From Leishmania infantum JPCM5 (Eukaryota > Euglenozoa > Kinetoplastea > Trypanosomatida > Trypanosomatidae), in the NCBI RefSeq assembly GCF_000002875.2, contig NC_009414.2:62001-126000 (forward strand): a stretch of 64,000 nucleotides of DNA. Direction: 5' to 3'. Both the position numbers and the translations under genes were made by a program. The notes beneath the pieces are model-generated. The model saw only the letters and a list, made by a program, of their open reading frames with translations. It ran no database searches and was not told the DNA's origin. This document shows, piece by piece, positions 45,459-54,484 of the stretch (position 1 is its first letter; the number at the start of each line of letters is the position of its first letter).

Positions 45459-47855
45459 CTACTGAATTTCTGCCAGCCAGTCATCATCGTCAGTCGTGTC
45501 GTCGAAGGCGATGGCGGGGTCGAAGCGGTCCTTCTGCAGGAAAGCCTTCGCGGCGGTATCGTCGGGCAGGGCTGCAGACTTGCACTCCTGTGCTGTGATA
45601 GGCCACACGTTGGCGCTGTCCTTCCGCTCCACCACGTATGGGGCCCAGAAATCGGTGTCGCGGCCGCACTGCCGTGCAACCACCTCCAATTTGAGCAGGA
45701 AATCGTTGTAGTAGGCGGCGTCGTCCTGCTTCACGCAGAACTGGCGGAGGGCCATAATGCAGGCCATACACTTGCGGTAGATGGCGTCCTTTATGCTGCT
45801 GCGCAGGAGCTCCCAGATGACATCGCTGAGGTCGTCCTTCGCCTTGTTCAGTTGTGCCTCCGTCACTGCAGGGTGGTGCACAATCATGGAGAAACTACCC
45901 ACTGGGTCAACGGACGTGATCGCGAAGGAGAGACCGCCGCTGATGGTGTCGTGTGGAGCGGTGGAGATGCTGTTCGCATCCGACGTGGCATGGCTGCCGG
46001 CAGACGCTTCGTCCGCCTCCCCGCCGCACCTCACGCCTCTAGCAATGGCAGCGGCGATTGTGGACGGGGCTCCACCAGATCCCTGGGATGCTGAAGGCGG
46101 CGATACGGCCTGAGGGTCTATCAGTGATGACGTCGTCGCCACGTCTTGGTACCATGGCTTTCCCTTCCAACCCGCGTCTCTGCTTCCTGGCAAGAGCGCG
46201 TCCACTTCATCTTCGTACGGGAACGCGCTTGCGCAAGACGCAAGAGCGGCCCGGTGCGCCGATACCGCCTCATACACCGCGCTGCCCTCTGCGAAGAAGT
46301 CGGTGGAGGTACCCCTCAACGTGGGCAGCAGTTGTGGTACCGCTGCTTCGGACGAGGTCGCCTTCGCGTTGCCCTTCTCCGCCGAGACATTCATGGCGGA
46401 CAGCTTGGATCGCAGAGTGGCGTAGTACTGTTGCAGGACCGGGTTGAAGGTGTCGTGAGGCGCCAGCACCGAGTCATCCACAGAGAGGCCGTCGATCAGC
46501 TCGTCCATCAACTGCTCCTCGGCCGCACTAAACTGCAGCTCCGGGTACTCGGAGAAGCGAAGGGCTCGCACGTCCTCGGCGAACGGGAGAGGAGCCAGCA
46601 CCAAGTGGCGCTGCTCCGCAGACGACCCCGCTGTCCGCGCAAAGCATACGCATAACGACGGAGCAGCATCTGCCGTGCGCACGAGCCGCACCAGCATCGC
46701 CTTACGACTGGATGCCATCGCGTCCACCAAGGCGTTGAAGCCGCGCTGTCCGGCATGGTCGCCCGCCAGTGGCAGCAGCGCGCGTGTGCCGCCCATCAAC
46801 AGGTACGGCTCCACCTCGGCCTCTCCAACGAACCCGATCGCTTCCAGCGCGCGCGGGCCCTTTACTCTCATCGTTTCTCGATCGGCCTCGCTGCATGAGA
46901 TGCGGTCGGCGCCCAAGAAGAACGCCTCCACCCGCTCCTCCTTCGCCAAGGCACACGGCTGCTCTTCCACGCCGCCGACGGCGACGTACTCGATGGTCTG
47001 CACCACGTCTACGCCTTCCTGGGTGCTCCGCCGCAGCGAGGGCAGCCGCTCTTCCTGCGTGAGAGTGAACAGCTGCGTGGCAAGCCGCACGTCACCAATG
47101 CGAAGCGCAACCTTGAGCACGGGCTGCTGGCGGATCCTTCGACAGCGCGGCAACGAGAGACTCGCCAGCGCCTCTGCGGGGCTGACGAGTGTGCTCGGCG
47201 ACCCCAGCTCGGCGCACAGCGCCGCGAGTATTATCTCGTTTTGTGCCTTCCTATCGAGCGCAGCCCACGCACTAGCTTCACCTGCGGTGAATTCGTTGAA
47301 CTTCCCCTGTGAATCCGTGGGTGCTGGCAGTGCCTGAAAATCAAACCCGATCACCACCAACGCCACCTGGTCGCGCTGCAAGGCACCGATGAGGGAAAGC
47401 AGATCCTCCTTGTGCCGCACCTCGTGGCGGGCGTCGGTGAGGAAGTAAATGCAGCGATTGTACCGCTTTTGGCTCGTGCGCACTTGCAGCACCGCCACCG
47501 CCACCTGAAGGGCGTCGATGAAGTCGTACGCCTCCGCGATAGATTGCCGCACAGTCGCGCCGTCAGGCAGCACAGCAACACCGGCGCGAGTAGCAGCAAT
47601 GGGTGCGAGGGTCAGCGTCGTTGCCGGTCCGAGATCGGCAGCCACAGTGATGTGGTTGTAGCGCGCCTGCTCAGACCGTTCGTACAGAGCGCTGCGAGAC
47701 TTCTCAGTGCCGGCTAGAATGACAGCCACCTCGTCCGATGGCGCGTATATCATCTTGTCCGCGAGGATTCTGTCGCACAGGTCACACGCCTCCGCCAGCG
47801 CCGCAGCGCGGGGGAGAGTGATGTCCAGCACCAGCACAGCGGCACCCTTGGACAT
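45459..47855 (-). CDS. KU80: KU80, DNA end-binding protein subunit
   Basis: With KU70 it forms the ring that binds DNA double-strand ends; in trypanosomatids it also acts at telomeres. The protein is 798 aa, close to other Ku80 proteins. An N-terminal vWA-type domain (about 1-230, opening VLVLDITLP), a beta-barrel DNA-binding core (about 250-470) and a helical arm (to about 540) are followed by a linker and a helical C-terminal domain (about 663-775). That domain aligns in order with the human DNA-PKcs-binding domain (YNDFL at 716-720, TDFW at 734-737, ITAQE near 753). The last 15 residues are acidic and end DDDDWLAEIQ, like the acidic-hydrophobic PIKK-binding tail. The ATG at 47855 opens the vWA strand. 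The gene is flanked by near-identical SIDER2 elements. Confidence 0.95.
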   Translation of the reverse strand: MSKGAAVLVLDITLPRAAALAEACDLCDRILADKMIYAPSDEVAVILAGTEKSRSALYERSEQARYNHITVAADLGPATTLTLAPIAATRAGVAVLPDGATVRQSIAEAYDFIDALQVAVAVLQVRTSQKRYNRCIYFLTDARHEVRHKEDLLSLIGALQRDQVALVVIGFDFQALPAPTDSQGKFNEFTAGEASAWAALDRKAQNEIILAALCAELGSPSTLVSPAEALASLSLPRCRRIRQQPVLKVALRIGDVRLATQLFTLTQEERLPSLRRSTQEGVDVVQTIEYVAVGGVEEQPCALAKEERVEAFFLGADRISCSEADRETMRVKGPRALEAIGFVGEAEVEPYLLMGGTRALLPLAGDHAGQRGFNALVDAMASSRKAMLVRLVRTADAAPSLCVCFARTAGSSAEQRHLVLAPLPFAEDVRALRFSEYPELQFSAAEEQLMDELIDGLSVDDSVLAPHDTFNPVLQQYYATLRSKLSAMNVSAEKGNAKATSSEAAVPQLLPTLRGTSTDFFAEGSAVYEAVSAHRAALASCASAFPYEDEVDALLPGSRDAGWKGKPWYQDVATTSSLIDPQAVSPPSASQGSGGAPSTIAAAIARGVRCGGEADEASAGSHATSDANSISTAPHDTISGGLSFAITSVDPVGSFSMIVHHPAVTEAQLNKAKDDLSDVIWELLRSSIKDAIYRKCMACIMALRQFCVKQDDAAYYNDFLLKLEVVARQCGRDTDFWAPYVVERKDSANVWPITAQECKSAALPDDTAAKAFLQKDRFDPAIAFDDTTDDDDWLAEIQ

Positions 47856-48247
47856 GCGATGGCTAAAATACGGTATGTGCACCCAGTGAAGAGAAGCTAG
47901 CCTCTCGCTTTCTAAAGAGAAGGTTGAGGAGGAGAAACGGAGCAGGAGGTATGGCCCGAGTTCCTTCGACTCACAGGCTTGCATAGAGGGAGGTGGAGGA
48001 CAACACGGCGGAGGGCATGAAGAGGCGCGCCGCGAGTGCGTGTCGCCCCGGAAAACAGCATGCAAAAGCTAATGGCGCCGATTCTAACACTGCAGCCCGC
48101 GGATACAAAAGTGACAGCAGCTCGTGTGCTCGGCGCGTACACTCCCGCTCGTGCCGGTGCCGTGCACGGCGGTGGAAAAGGCCGCACGAGATCGGGCACA
48201 CATGCAGAAACATGTGCACAGATCGGAGAAAAGGTCATGTGGTGCTC

Positions 48248-48815
48248 ATTCTGTTGTGTTCGTTTCAGCGAGCCCATTCTCTGCCGTACAGCAGGGAGTA
48301 GAGCACCACTCTATACGGCCTGCCACAGGCCACATCGCGTGCTGCGACGCAGCCGTGGACACGCGCGGTACAGCAATGCGCCGACTCAGTCATCGGAGTA
48401 CGGCCTCTGCGTCGAGCTCGGCCCGACCTCCGCCTCGCAGCCGCCCCCCCGTCGAGCCGGTTGCCACGTGGGGCATCTCTCTTAGGGTGGCGCAGGATCC
48501 CCACACCAGTAAGCATTTGCGAGGGCCGGGGGTGAGATACACGCCTGAGTCACGCTGACACTCTGCACAACGCATGGATGGAACAAGCCTGTGCACTGTC
48601 GCAGGTCGCTCCGACGCCACGCCATCCAGGACCTGAGCGCCGACATCAGTTGCGATACATCGCTCTGGCCTCCCCACGCCGCAGGCACCTGACCCTGTCA
48701 CCACCAGAAGCGGTTCGGCGTCTGGCAAGGGTTAGGGTCTGCCTGGGTCACCCGCAGAGAGTGAGGCGCTGACCCCTGACGCCACGCGCTGAGGTGTCCC
48801 CCCGTCATCCAGGGG
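48248..48815 (-). mobile_element. SIDER2 retroposon, copy B (kinesin 3' flank)
   Basis: Nearly identical to copy A (three differences in ~560 bp) and in the same orientation as the genes. The minus-strand 5' end begins CCCCTGGATGACGGGGGG at 48815. The 3' end shares seven further bases with the fragment at 41181-41343 (to 48248), so copy B and the fragment preserve a slightly longer 3' terminus than copy A. It lies about 2.2 kb past the kinesin stop and 390 bp before the KU80 start. Confidence 0.82.
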
Positions 48816-49677
48816 AAAGGCAATGTGTCGAGAAGTACGAGAAACAGAGAGGCGGCCATCATGGCGCACTGGATCCATGACAACTGCGCTCACTAGTGGC
48901 TGAGACCAAGGGGAGGAAGGACTGAGGCGGCAGCGTTCTCCCCTGCGTCCGTGAAACCCAAGATAGAGGAAAAAAAGAAGAAAAAAAAAGAAACGGCAGG
49001 CGCTACGGACTCGGTGCTGCCACGCCACTGGAAATAGCAGCGGTGTGCAGGTGGCGCTGATGCACCCCTATCCGCATGCACGTTGCCTCGCAGAAGGACA
49101 CGCGCAGACTCGCGCACAAGTGAACGCCAGAAGGGTGCCGTACGTAAGTGGCGTAGCAGACAACACACTCAAGACGCATATGCGTTACAGCCCTTTGCGT
49201 TTCCTTCGATAAAAAAAAAGCTGCTTTAATCGACACCAACGCCACAAGTCAGTGCATCAACGATAACCCTCATCCACGTCAGCGTCACTTTTCCTAGTCA
49301 AGACCCACCACTGCACAAAACAACGACGGCCATCACGGCGACGAAGAGAGCGCACGACACGAACAACGAAGACGAGCAGACACGAAGAAAAGCCGAAAGA
49401 AACCCGCACGACGGCGAAAATGAAAGATGAGTGAGGTCCAGCATCGCCACCGCAACCGCCAACTTTCACACAGCTGCGCACGAGCGCAGAGACACGGGCG
49501 CAGACAGCACACACAGAATAAAAGATCATAAGCGAAGAAGATAGAACAGATCGAGAGAGTGATGGAGGGAGGGAGGGGGAGAGAGAAGCATGAGTTTGTA
49601 GTCATTGAACGGGAGATAAAGAAATAGAGATAGAGAAAAGGGCTAGGGAGGCGGACGGCAGAACTCAGCATTGAGCG

Positions 49678-49898
49678 CCACCACCACCACCACCAAAGAA
49701 GAAAAGGGGAGTTGCATATATATATATATATACACAGAAATGAAGAAGGCGTGTGGCGGTGTCTCTCCCAACAAGTCGCGCGCACACCCACGCTCAAACA
49801 AGCAAGCAACAACAGCAAAAAGCAGGAGAAGGAAAGGAGAGGGAGCGGTGGTGGTGGTGGTGGTGGTGGTGGTGGTGGTGTGTGTGTGTGTGTGTGTG
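49678..49898. repeat. Cluster of microsatellites: (CCA)n, (AT)n, (GGT)n, (TG)n
   Basis: Seen directly: (CCA)n at about 49678-49695, (AT)n at 49716-49732, (GGT)n of about 11 units at 49847-49880, running straight into (TG)n at 49879-49898. Four different simple repeats within 220 bp in the kinesin 3' flank. Confidence 0.9.
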
Positions 49899-50156
49899 CA
49901 CGCAACGTCCTTGGTGGGCACGAGAGCAAAGCCCAGCGGATGGGCATGCACGCAGCACACACAAATATTTACGGAACTTCAGCAAGCACGCACGGACAGG
50001 GGGAGCGAAAGAGAGAGAGAGAGACGCCATCGTTAAAAGAAAAGCATAGAGGCACAGATCGAGCAATCGAAAATAGAAGCGTCAACGAAAGCGGCAATGA
50101 AAACAGAAGGACACAAGACAGCAGGCAGCACATAACGCGAGCGGGCGCTACGCATG

Positions 50157-50177
50157 CGTGTGTGTGTGTGTGTGTGT
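50157..50177. repeat. (TG)n microsatellite
   Basis: About 10 TG units, followed 33 bp later by a GA run (50209-50222). In the kinesin 3' flank. Confidence 0.85.
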
Positions 50178-51062
50178 CATCGTCGGGCCACGTCACACGC
50201 ACAGACGCAGAGAGAGAGAGAGACATGCCCACAAGCGAAGTCGATGACGGCAGACACGCACACACACACGCATGCGCACGCAGCCACTCGTGCTCGAGGA
50301 TGTAGTGAGGACAGCCGGGGGAAGGGAAGAAAGGCGCAGGGAGGGAGAGCAAAACAACAAAAGTGTGTTATGGAGGGAGACGAGGGCGTGGCTGTGTGCG
50401 GGGGACGGCCCCGTCGAAGAGGGACACCGCACGCGAGGTCCGCCTTCACCACCATCACCACGACATGACTCGCAGATGTTCTTGGTTGAGGCAACAATAA
50501 CAGGCACACGCACGCAGATATATTACTCTCGTACTCACTACTACGGGCGCCTTCTGATATAGGGCGGCGCTTAAACACGGCAGCGCCGCCACAACGCAGA
50601 CAAGAGAGCGCGTGCGCGTGCGCATCGGCTCGTTAGCGAATGGGCGGGTGGAGCGGTTGAGCGAGGTGACATAGCAAAACGCGGCAGCTACTCGGACAAC
50701 GAAGAGGGCAGCCCAGCCGACACGTGAGCACTCTCGAGCAGAACAGCGGGACACAAGAGCGGCAACGACAGCGAAAGATGAAGAAGCGAGAGACAGATAC
50801 CGACAATGGCGACGGAGGAGACGACGTGAGGGGCCTGCGTGAAGAGGGAGGAAGAAAGGCCACGGCGACCGAAACAGCCCCCCTTAACCGCCTCCACCCC
50901 CCCCCCCTTGTTCGACTTTTCCACGCGCCGCCCTCTCACTCTTCCTCTATGCTGGGCTAACCCCTCCCCTCCCTACTGCCCAGTCTATCGCACATAATGA
51001 TGGCATTCGCACTTTGCCGCTGGTACGCAGCGGTAGGCCGGCATGTACCAGTGCCCGCACAA

Positions 51063-52895
51063 TTACGCTACCTTGCGCTGCGCAGCGTCACGTTCCTTCA
51101 CGAGCATGCGAATCGCATTGGCCGCCTTTGCCTGGTACACCATGAGCTCCGTACGCTCCGCCCGCAACGCGCGGATCTGCGCCTGAGCGCTTTCAGCGTC
51201 GTTGAATTCTTCGCCTTCACGAGGATAGTGCGGGCTGCCTGGGCTGCCTGGGCTCGCCGTGGCGTCGAAGTTGCCGACGGCGCTGAGGTAATCGGTGCCC
51301 TTAAGGGCCGCCAGCTCGGCGCACAGCTCCTCCTGGCGCTGCGTCGACTGCTCGCGCTCCATCTTGTAGCGCATGGCGAATGAGCGCATCTTCTGTGCGA
51401 GCTGGAAGCACTTGCGCTTCTCCTCGGCCACCACAAGCGCGAGGCGCACCCGCTCATCACTGATGACTTTCAGCTTGTCATCGCGTTGCTTCACTAACTC
51501 CCGCAAATCCTGGTTGGCCTTGGCCCAACCTCCGCTGGCAACTTCACCATTGGCACCAGGCACTCCACTGGATGGTGTCTCATCAATCAGCTTCAGTCGA
51601 TCAGCCGGCACGTACTGGCGCAGCTGCTTGTTCTCGTTGCGCAACATCGCGTTCTCATCGCTGAGCAACTTCATCTCCTCGTCGAGGGCGGAAATGCGTT
51701 CCTCGTAGACGCCACGCTCCTCTTCCAGTGCTTCCTCCAGCGTCTTGTCGTTTTTGTTGTCCAGGTCTGCCATGAGCTGCAGGTACAGCGCCTTGTAATC
51801 CAGCACCTCGTGTCTCTTCGCATCCTGCTTGATTTGGCTGGCGCGCTGTCCAAACAAGATGGCGCTCAAGCTCTCCTCCGTGTTTTCATCGGAGGGGCTG
51901 ATGTTGACGATGATGGAGGTGTTGCCGTTACCCATCAGCGAGTACTGGAGAATGCGGGTCAGCTTCGACTCACGGAAGGGTGCGTGCTGGGCGTTATCGG
52001 TTAGCGCAGTCACCACCTTACCAAGGGTTAGGAGACTGCGGTTAATGTGCGTGGCTTCGTCGAGCGTCTTGCCCTCCGCATGTGTCTTGCTCACACGCTC
52101 GCTACCGGCAAGATCGCACAGCACCAGGCGGCCCTCCAGTGCAACCGTCGGACCCTCCGTTTCAGCGCCGACGGTCACGGCGCCGACCTTCTTCGCCTTG
52201 ACGATGTTAAGTGTGAAGATAGTGTGGGAGCGCGAGCTTGTGTTGTTCATGGACGTGCTCGCCATCTCCTTCCGCGCTAGGCCCGCTTTGAAGTAGGCCA
52301 TGGTGCTCTTGTAGTCCTTTACCTCCCGCTCAACTGCCAGTCCGGTGGTGTCGGACACCATCACGACGTCGCCACGGCCCTCCGAGCCCATCTGGATGCG
52401 GACCTTACTCTTCTTATCATCCAGCAAGTCGGTGAGGATTTCGTTGTAGAGCTGCACGTAGCTGACGCTGCACGAATAGTCATTGGCCGTGTCGCTGGCG
52501 ATCTTGTTCCAAATCTCCCTCATGGACTGCTGCAGCACACCCTCGTTATTCGGATCATCGTTGCTTATCGTAAATGTCTTGCCAGAGCCGGTCTGGCCGT
52601 ACACGAAGAGGACGCCGTGCTGGCCATCGAAGGCAGCGTCGACGGCATTCCTGGCGAAGTTCTCGTACACATCCTTCTGCGTCACATTTGGCCTGAAGAC
52701 GCGGTTGAATAGGTACTTCTTTTCGAATGATTTCGCGCCGGACTTGCGGTTCACGGTGATGGCGCGGGCGTCTCTGTCATCGTAGCTGATGTTTTGGAAG
52801 GTGTGCCCTTTCTCATTCGGCACAGGCGGCCGCACGCGGCAGTAAACCGCGATGGTCTTCGGCGCCGACTTGCTGCTTGTCTGCGTGCGTGACAT
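51063..52895 (-). CDS. Kinesin with N-terminal motor domain
   Basis: ATP-driven microtubule motor, 610 aa. The motor spans about 13-370. The P-loop is GQTGSGKT (100-107), switch I is NNTSSRSH (217-224) and switch II is DLAGSE (261-266). The conserved HINRSLLTLGKVVTAL and FRESKLTRILQYSLMGNGNT-type blocks follow. A coiled-coil stalk (about 385-455 and 480-540) with Glu/Lys/Arg-rich heptads leads to a short tail with an additional helix. All nucleotide-binding motifs look intact, so it should be an active plus-end-directed motor by position of the head, but subfamily and cargo are not clear from the sequence. The ATG at 52895 is the usual short N-terminal extension before the motor. Its long 3' flank carries a SIDER2. 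Confidence 0.97.
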   Translation of the reverse strand: MSRTQTSSKSAPKTIAVYCRVRPPVPNEKGHTFQNISYDDRDARAITVNRKSGAKSFEKKYLFNRVFRPNVTQKDVYENFARNAVDAAFDGQHGVLFVYGQTGSGKTFTISNDDPNNEGVLQQSMREIWNKIASDTANDYSCSVSYVQLYNEILTDLLDDKKSKVRIQMGSEGRGDVVMVSDTTGLAVEREVKDYKSTMAYFKAGLARKEMASTSMNNTSSRSHTIFTLNIVKAKKVGAVTVGAETEGPTVALEGRLVLCDLAGSERVSKTHAEGKTLDEATHINRSLLTLGKVVTALTDNAQHAPFRESKLTRILQYSLMGNGNTSIIVNISPSDENTEESLSAILFGQRASQIKQDAKRHEVLDYKALYLQLMADLDNKNDKTLEEALEEERGVYEERISALDEEMKLLSDENAMLRNENKQLRQYVPADRLKLIDETPSSGVPGANGEVASGGWAKANQDLRELVKQRDDKLKVISDERVRLALVVAEEKRKCFQLAQKMRSFAMRYKMEREQSTQRQEELCAELAALKGTDYLSAVGNFDATASPGSPGSPHYPREGEEFNDAESAQAQIRALRAERTELMVYQAKAANAIRMLVKERDAAQRKVA

Positions 52896-53090
52896 GCCGA
52901 TGAAGGGAGACGACAAGCAAAGCGAGAGAGCGCAGGCGCAGACACACGCGTCTGGTACGACGGGGAGCGGAAGAGGGGAGGGGGGAGGGAGCCCTGGGTG
53001 AAAAACGCAAGAGACAGCAATGAGAGAAGGACCCGAGAGGAGAGGATGGCGAGGCGGGGGTGTTGAGAGGCCGCTCAGCAAAGCGCTGGT

Positions 53091-53107
53091 GGGGGGGGGG
53101 GGGGGGG
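53091..53107. repeat. G17 homopolymer (C17 on the transcribed strand)
   Basis: Seventeen uninterrupted G. On the minus strand the C run is followed at once by ACCAG, so it may act as an unusual all-C pyrimidine tract for kinesin trans-splicing, about 190 nt before the ATG. It may also be a length-variable site. Confidence 0.85.
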
Positions 53108-53806
53108 CTGGAGTAGACACGCGGGTTGTGCGCACGGCGGGAACGAATGAAGAGGAGGAGCAATGTCTAGCGTGTGTCAACCCTGTATGCTTCTTGGCGG
53201 TTAGTAGTCCACTGGGAGAATCAAGCGTCTGTGCAGCTCGCGCTACTAGCTGCGCGTCACGGTAAGCGGGGAGAAGCGGTGGGGCCGAAAGTAGGCGCGA
53301 TGAGTCAGCAAAGGAAAGTGAGCGAGCGACAGGGAGACGGGAGGGAGGGCGATAAGAGGTGGCAGAGTCAAGCGAAGCAATGTAGAGAAAGAGGTGTCTT
53401 GGCACGTGCATAGACGTGGGCACGTGTGTCATTGCGTGAGACGCACACACACACACAGGGAGTAATGGAAGCAGACGTGAACAGCTCAAACAGTCACCAC
53501 ACGCACGGAACAGAGTTGCGTAGCGCGAGGGGAGGGAGAGATGCAGACACGTGGGTGTGGGTGCGCGGATGATAGGTCGCCATCGCAGCAGCAGTGCCAG
53601 CACGCACGCGCAGACTCTCTCAGACACAATCCGCCTCCGCCAAGCATGGGCAACGAGGCGCTTCTATGGATATCTATGCCCAGGTGATTTCTTCTCTACA
53701 TACGTGCTTACGCGCCTACATAAACGAGCTCCCGGCGATGACTGTCAAGCGCATGCGGAGCACGTAAGCGCAGACACGGGTGTGCGTTCAGCACACCAGT
53801 TCACAT

Positions 53807-53821
53807 GGGGGGGGGGGGGGG
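53807..53821. repeat. G15 homopolymer
   Basis: Fifteen uninterrupted G in the 3' flank of the TM9SF gene. Confidence 0.85.
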
Positions 53822-54484
53822 CTGCTCTGTCGGGCCCTTCCTCCTGCCGCGAAGGCCCCCCCATCCTCCACTCCCGCCCCGTCTCTGCGTCTCACCCACA
53901 CGCTTTCCTGCGCGGCTCTACAAAGCGTCCGTCTCTCCTGGCACACACGCCTCATGTGCGAGACGGCAATGAGACAAGAGGGCGAGGGCACGCGGCTCGG
54001 CAAAGGGAGTGCGCAGCGCGCGGTGAGAGACCGGGGCAGTGGAGAAACTGCACGATGCGGGCAACCACGTCAGAGATCAAGCAGAGACACCAAGAGCAGG
54101 ACAGTGCCAACGGGAGCACCGAGCAAGTTCGAGCGGTGTCCATGCGCATGTGTGGGTGTGTGCCATTAGCGAGGGAGGAAGGCAACTATAGGTACACACA
54201 TATCCTGCCTTTGCGGTAGGCGTGCGAAGAAACTCAGTAAGGGCGGGGGCGGGGCGGATAAAACCGTTCGAGTGCAAGAACGCGGATGGCGGGAGGAGGA
54301 GGAGGAAGGGGAAAGACAAGGAGAGACGCGGTGCTCCGCTCGACCCCCTTTTCGCCGCCCACACCCTCCCGTCGCCCTTCGCCTTCTGCCAAGCCCTCGA
54401 CGCATGCGCGCCCCCCTCCTCCCCCGTCAAGATCCGTCATCCCTCCGTCCGTCCGTCTGCACCTTCGACGCCCGCGCGCGCCGT

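Larger units (their letters stand above)
47856..51062. other. Long kinesin 3' flank: SIDER2 and microsatellite cluster
   Basis: 3.2 kb without a gene. From high to low coordinate: the 3' flank of the kinesin, a microsatellite block (50157-50177 and 49678-49898), a SIDER2 copy (48248-48815), then about 390 bp of splice region for KU80. If the first polyadenylation site lies just above KU80, the kinesin 3' UTR would be over 2 kb. Reading frames are low-complexity or run over repeats. Confidence 0.65.
52896..54484. other. Intergenic region, 1.6 kb, with two long G runs
   Basis: 3' flank of the TM9SF gene and 5' flank of the kinesin. Contains G17 (53091-53107) and G15 (53807-53821), which are C runs on the transcribed strand. 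No gene is supported. Confidence 0.6.
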
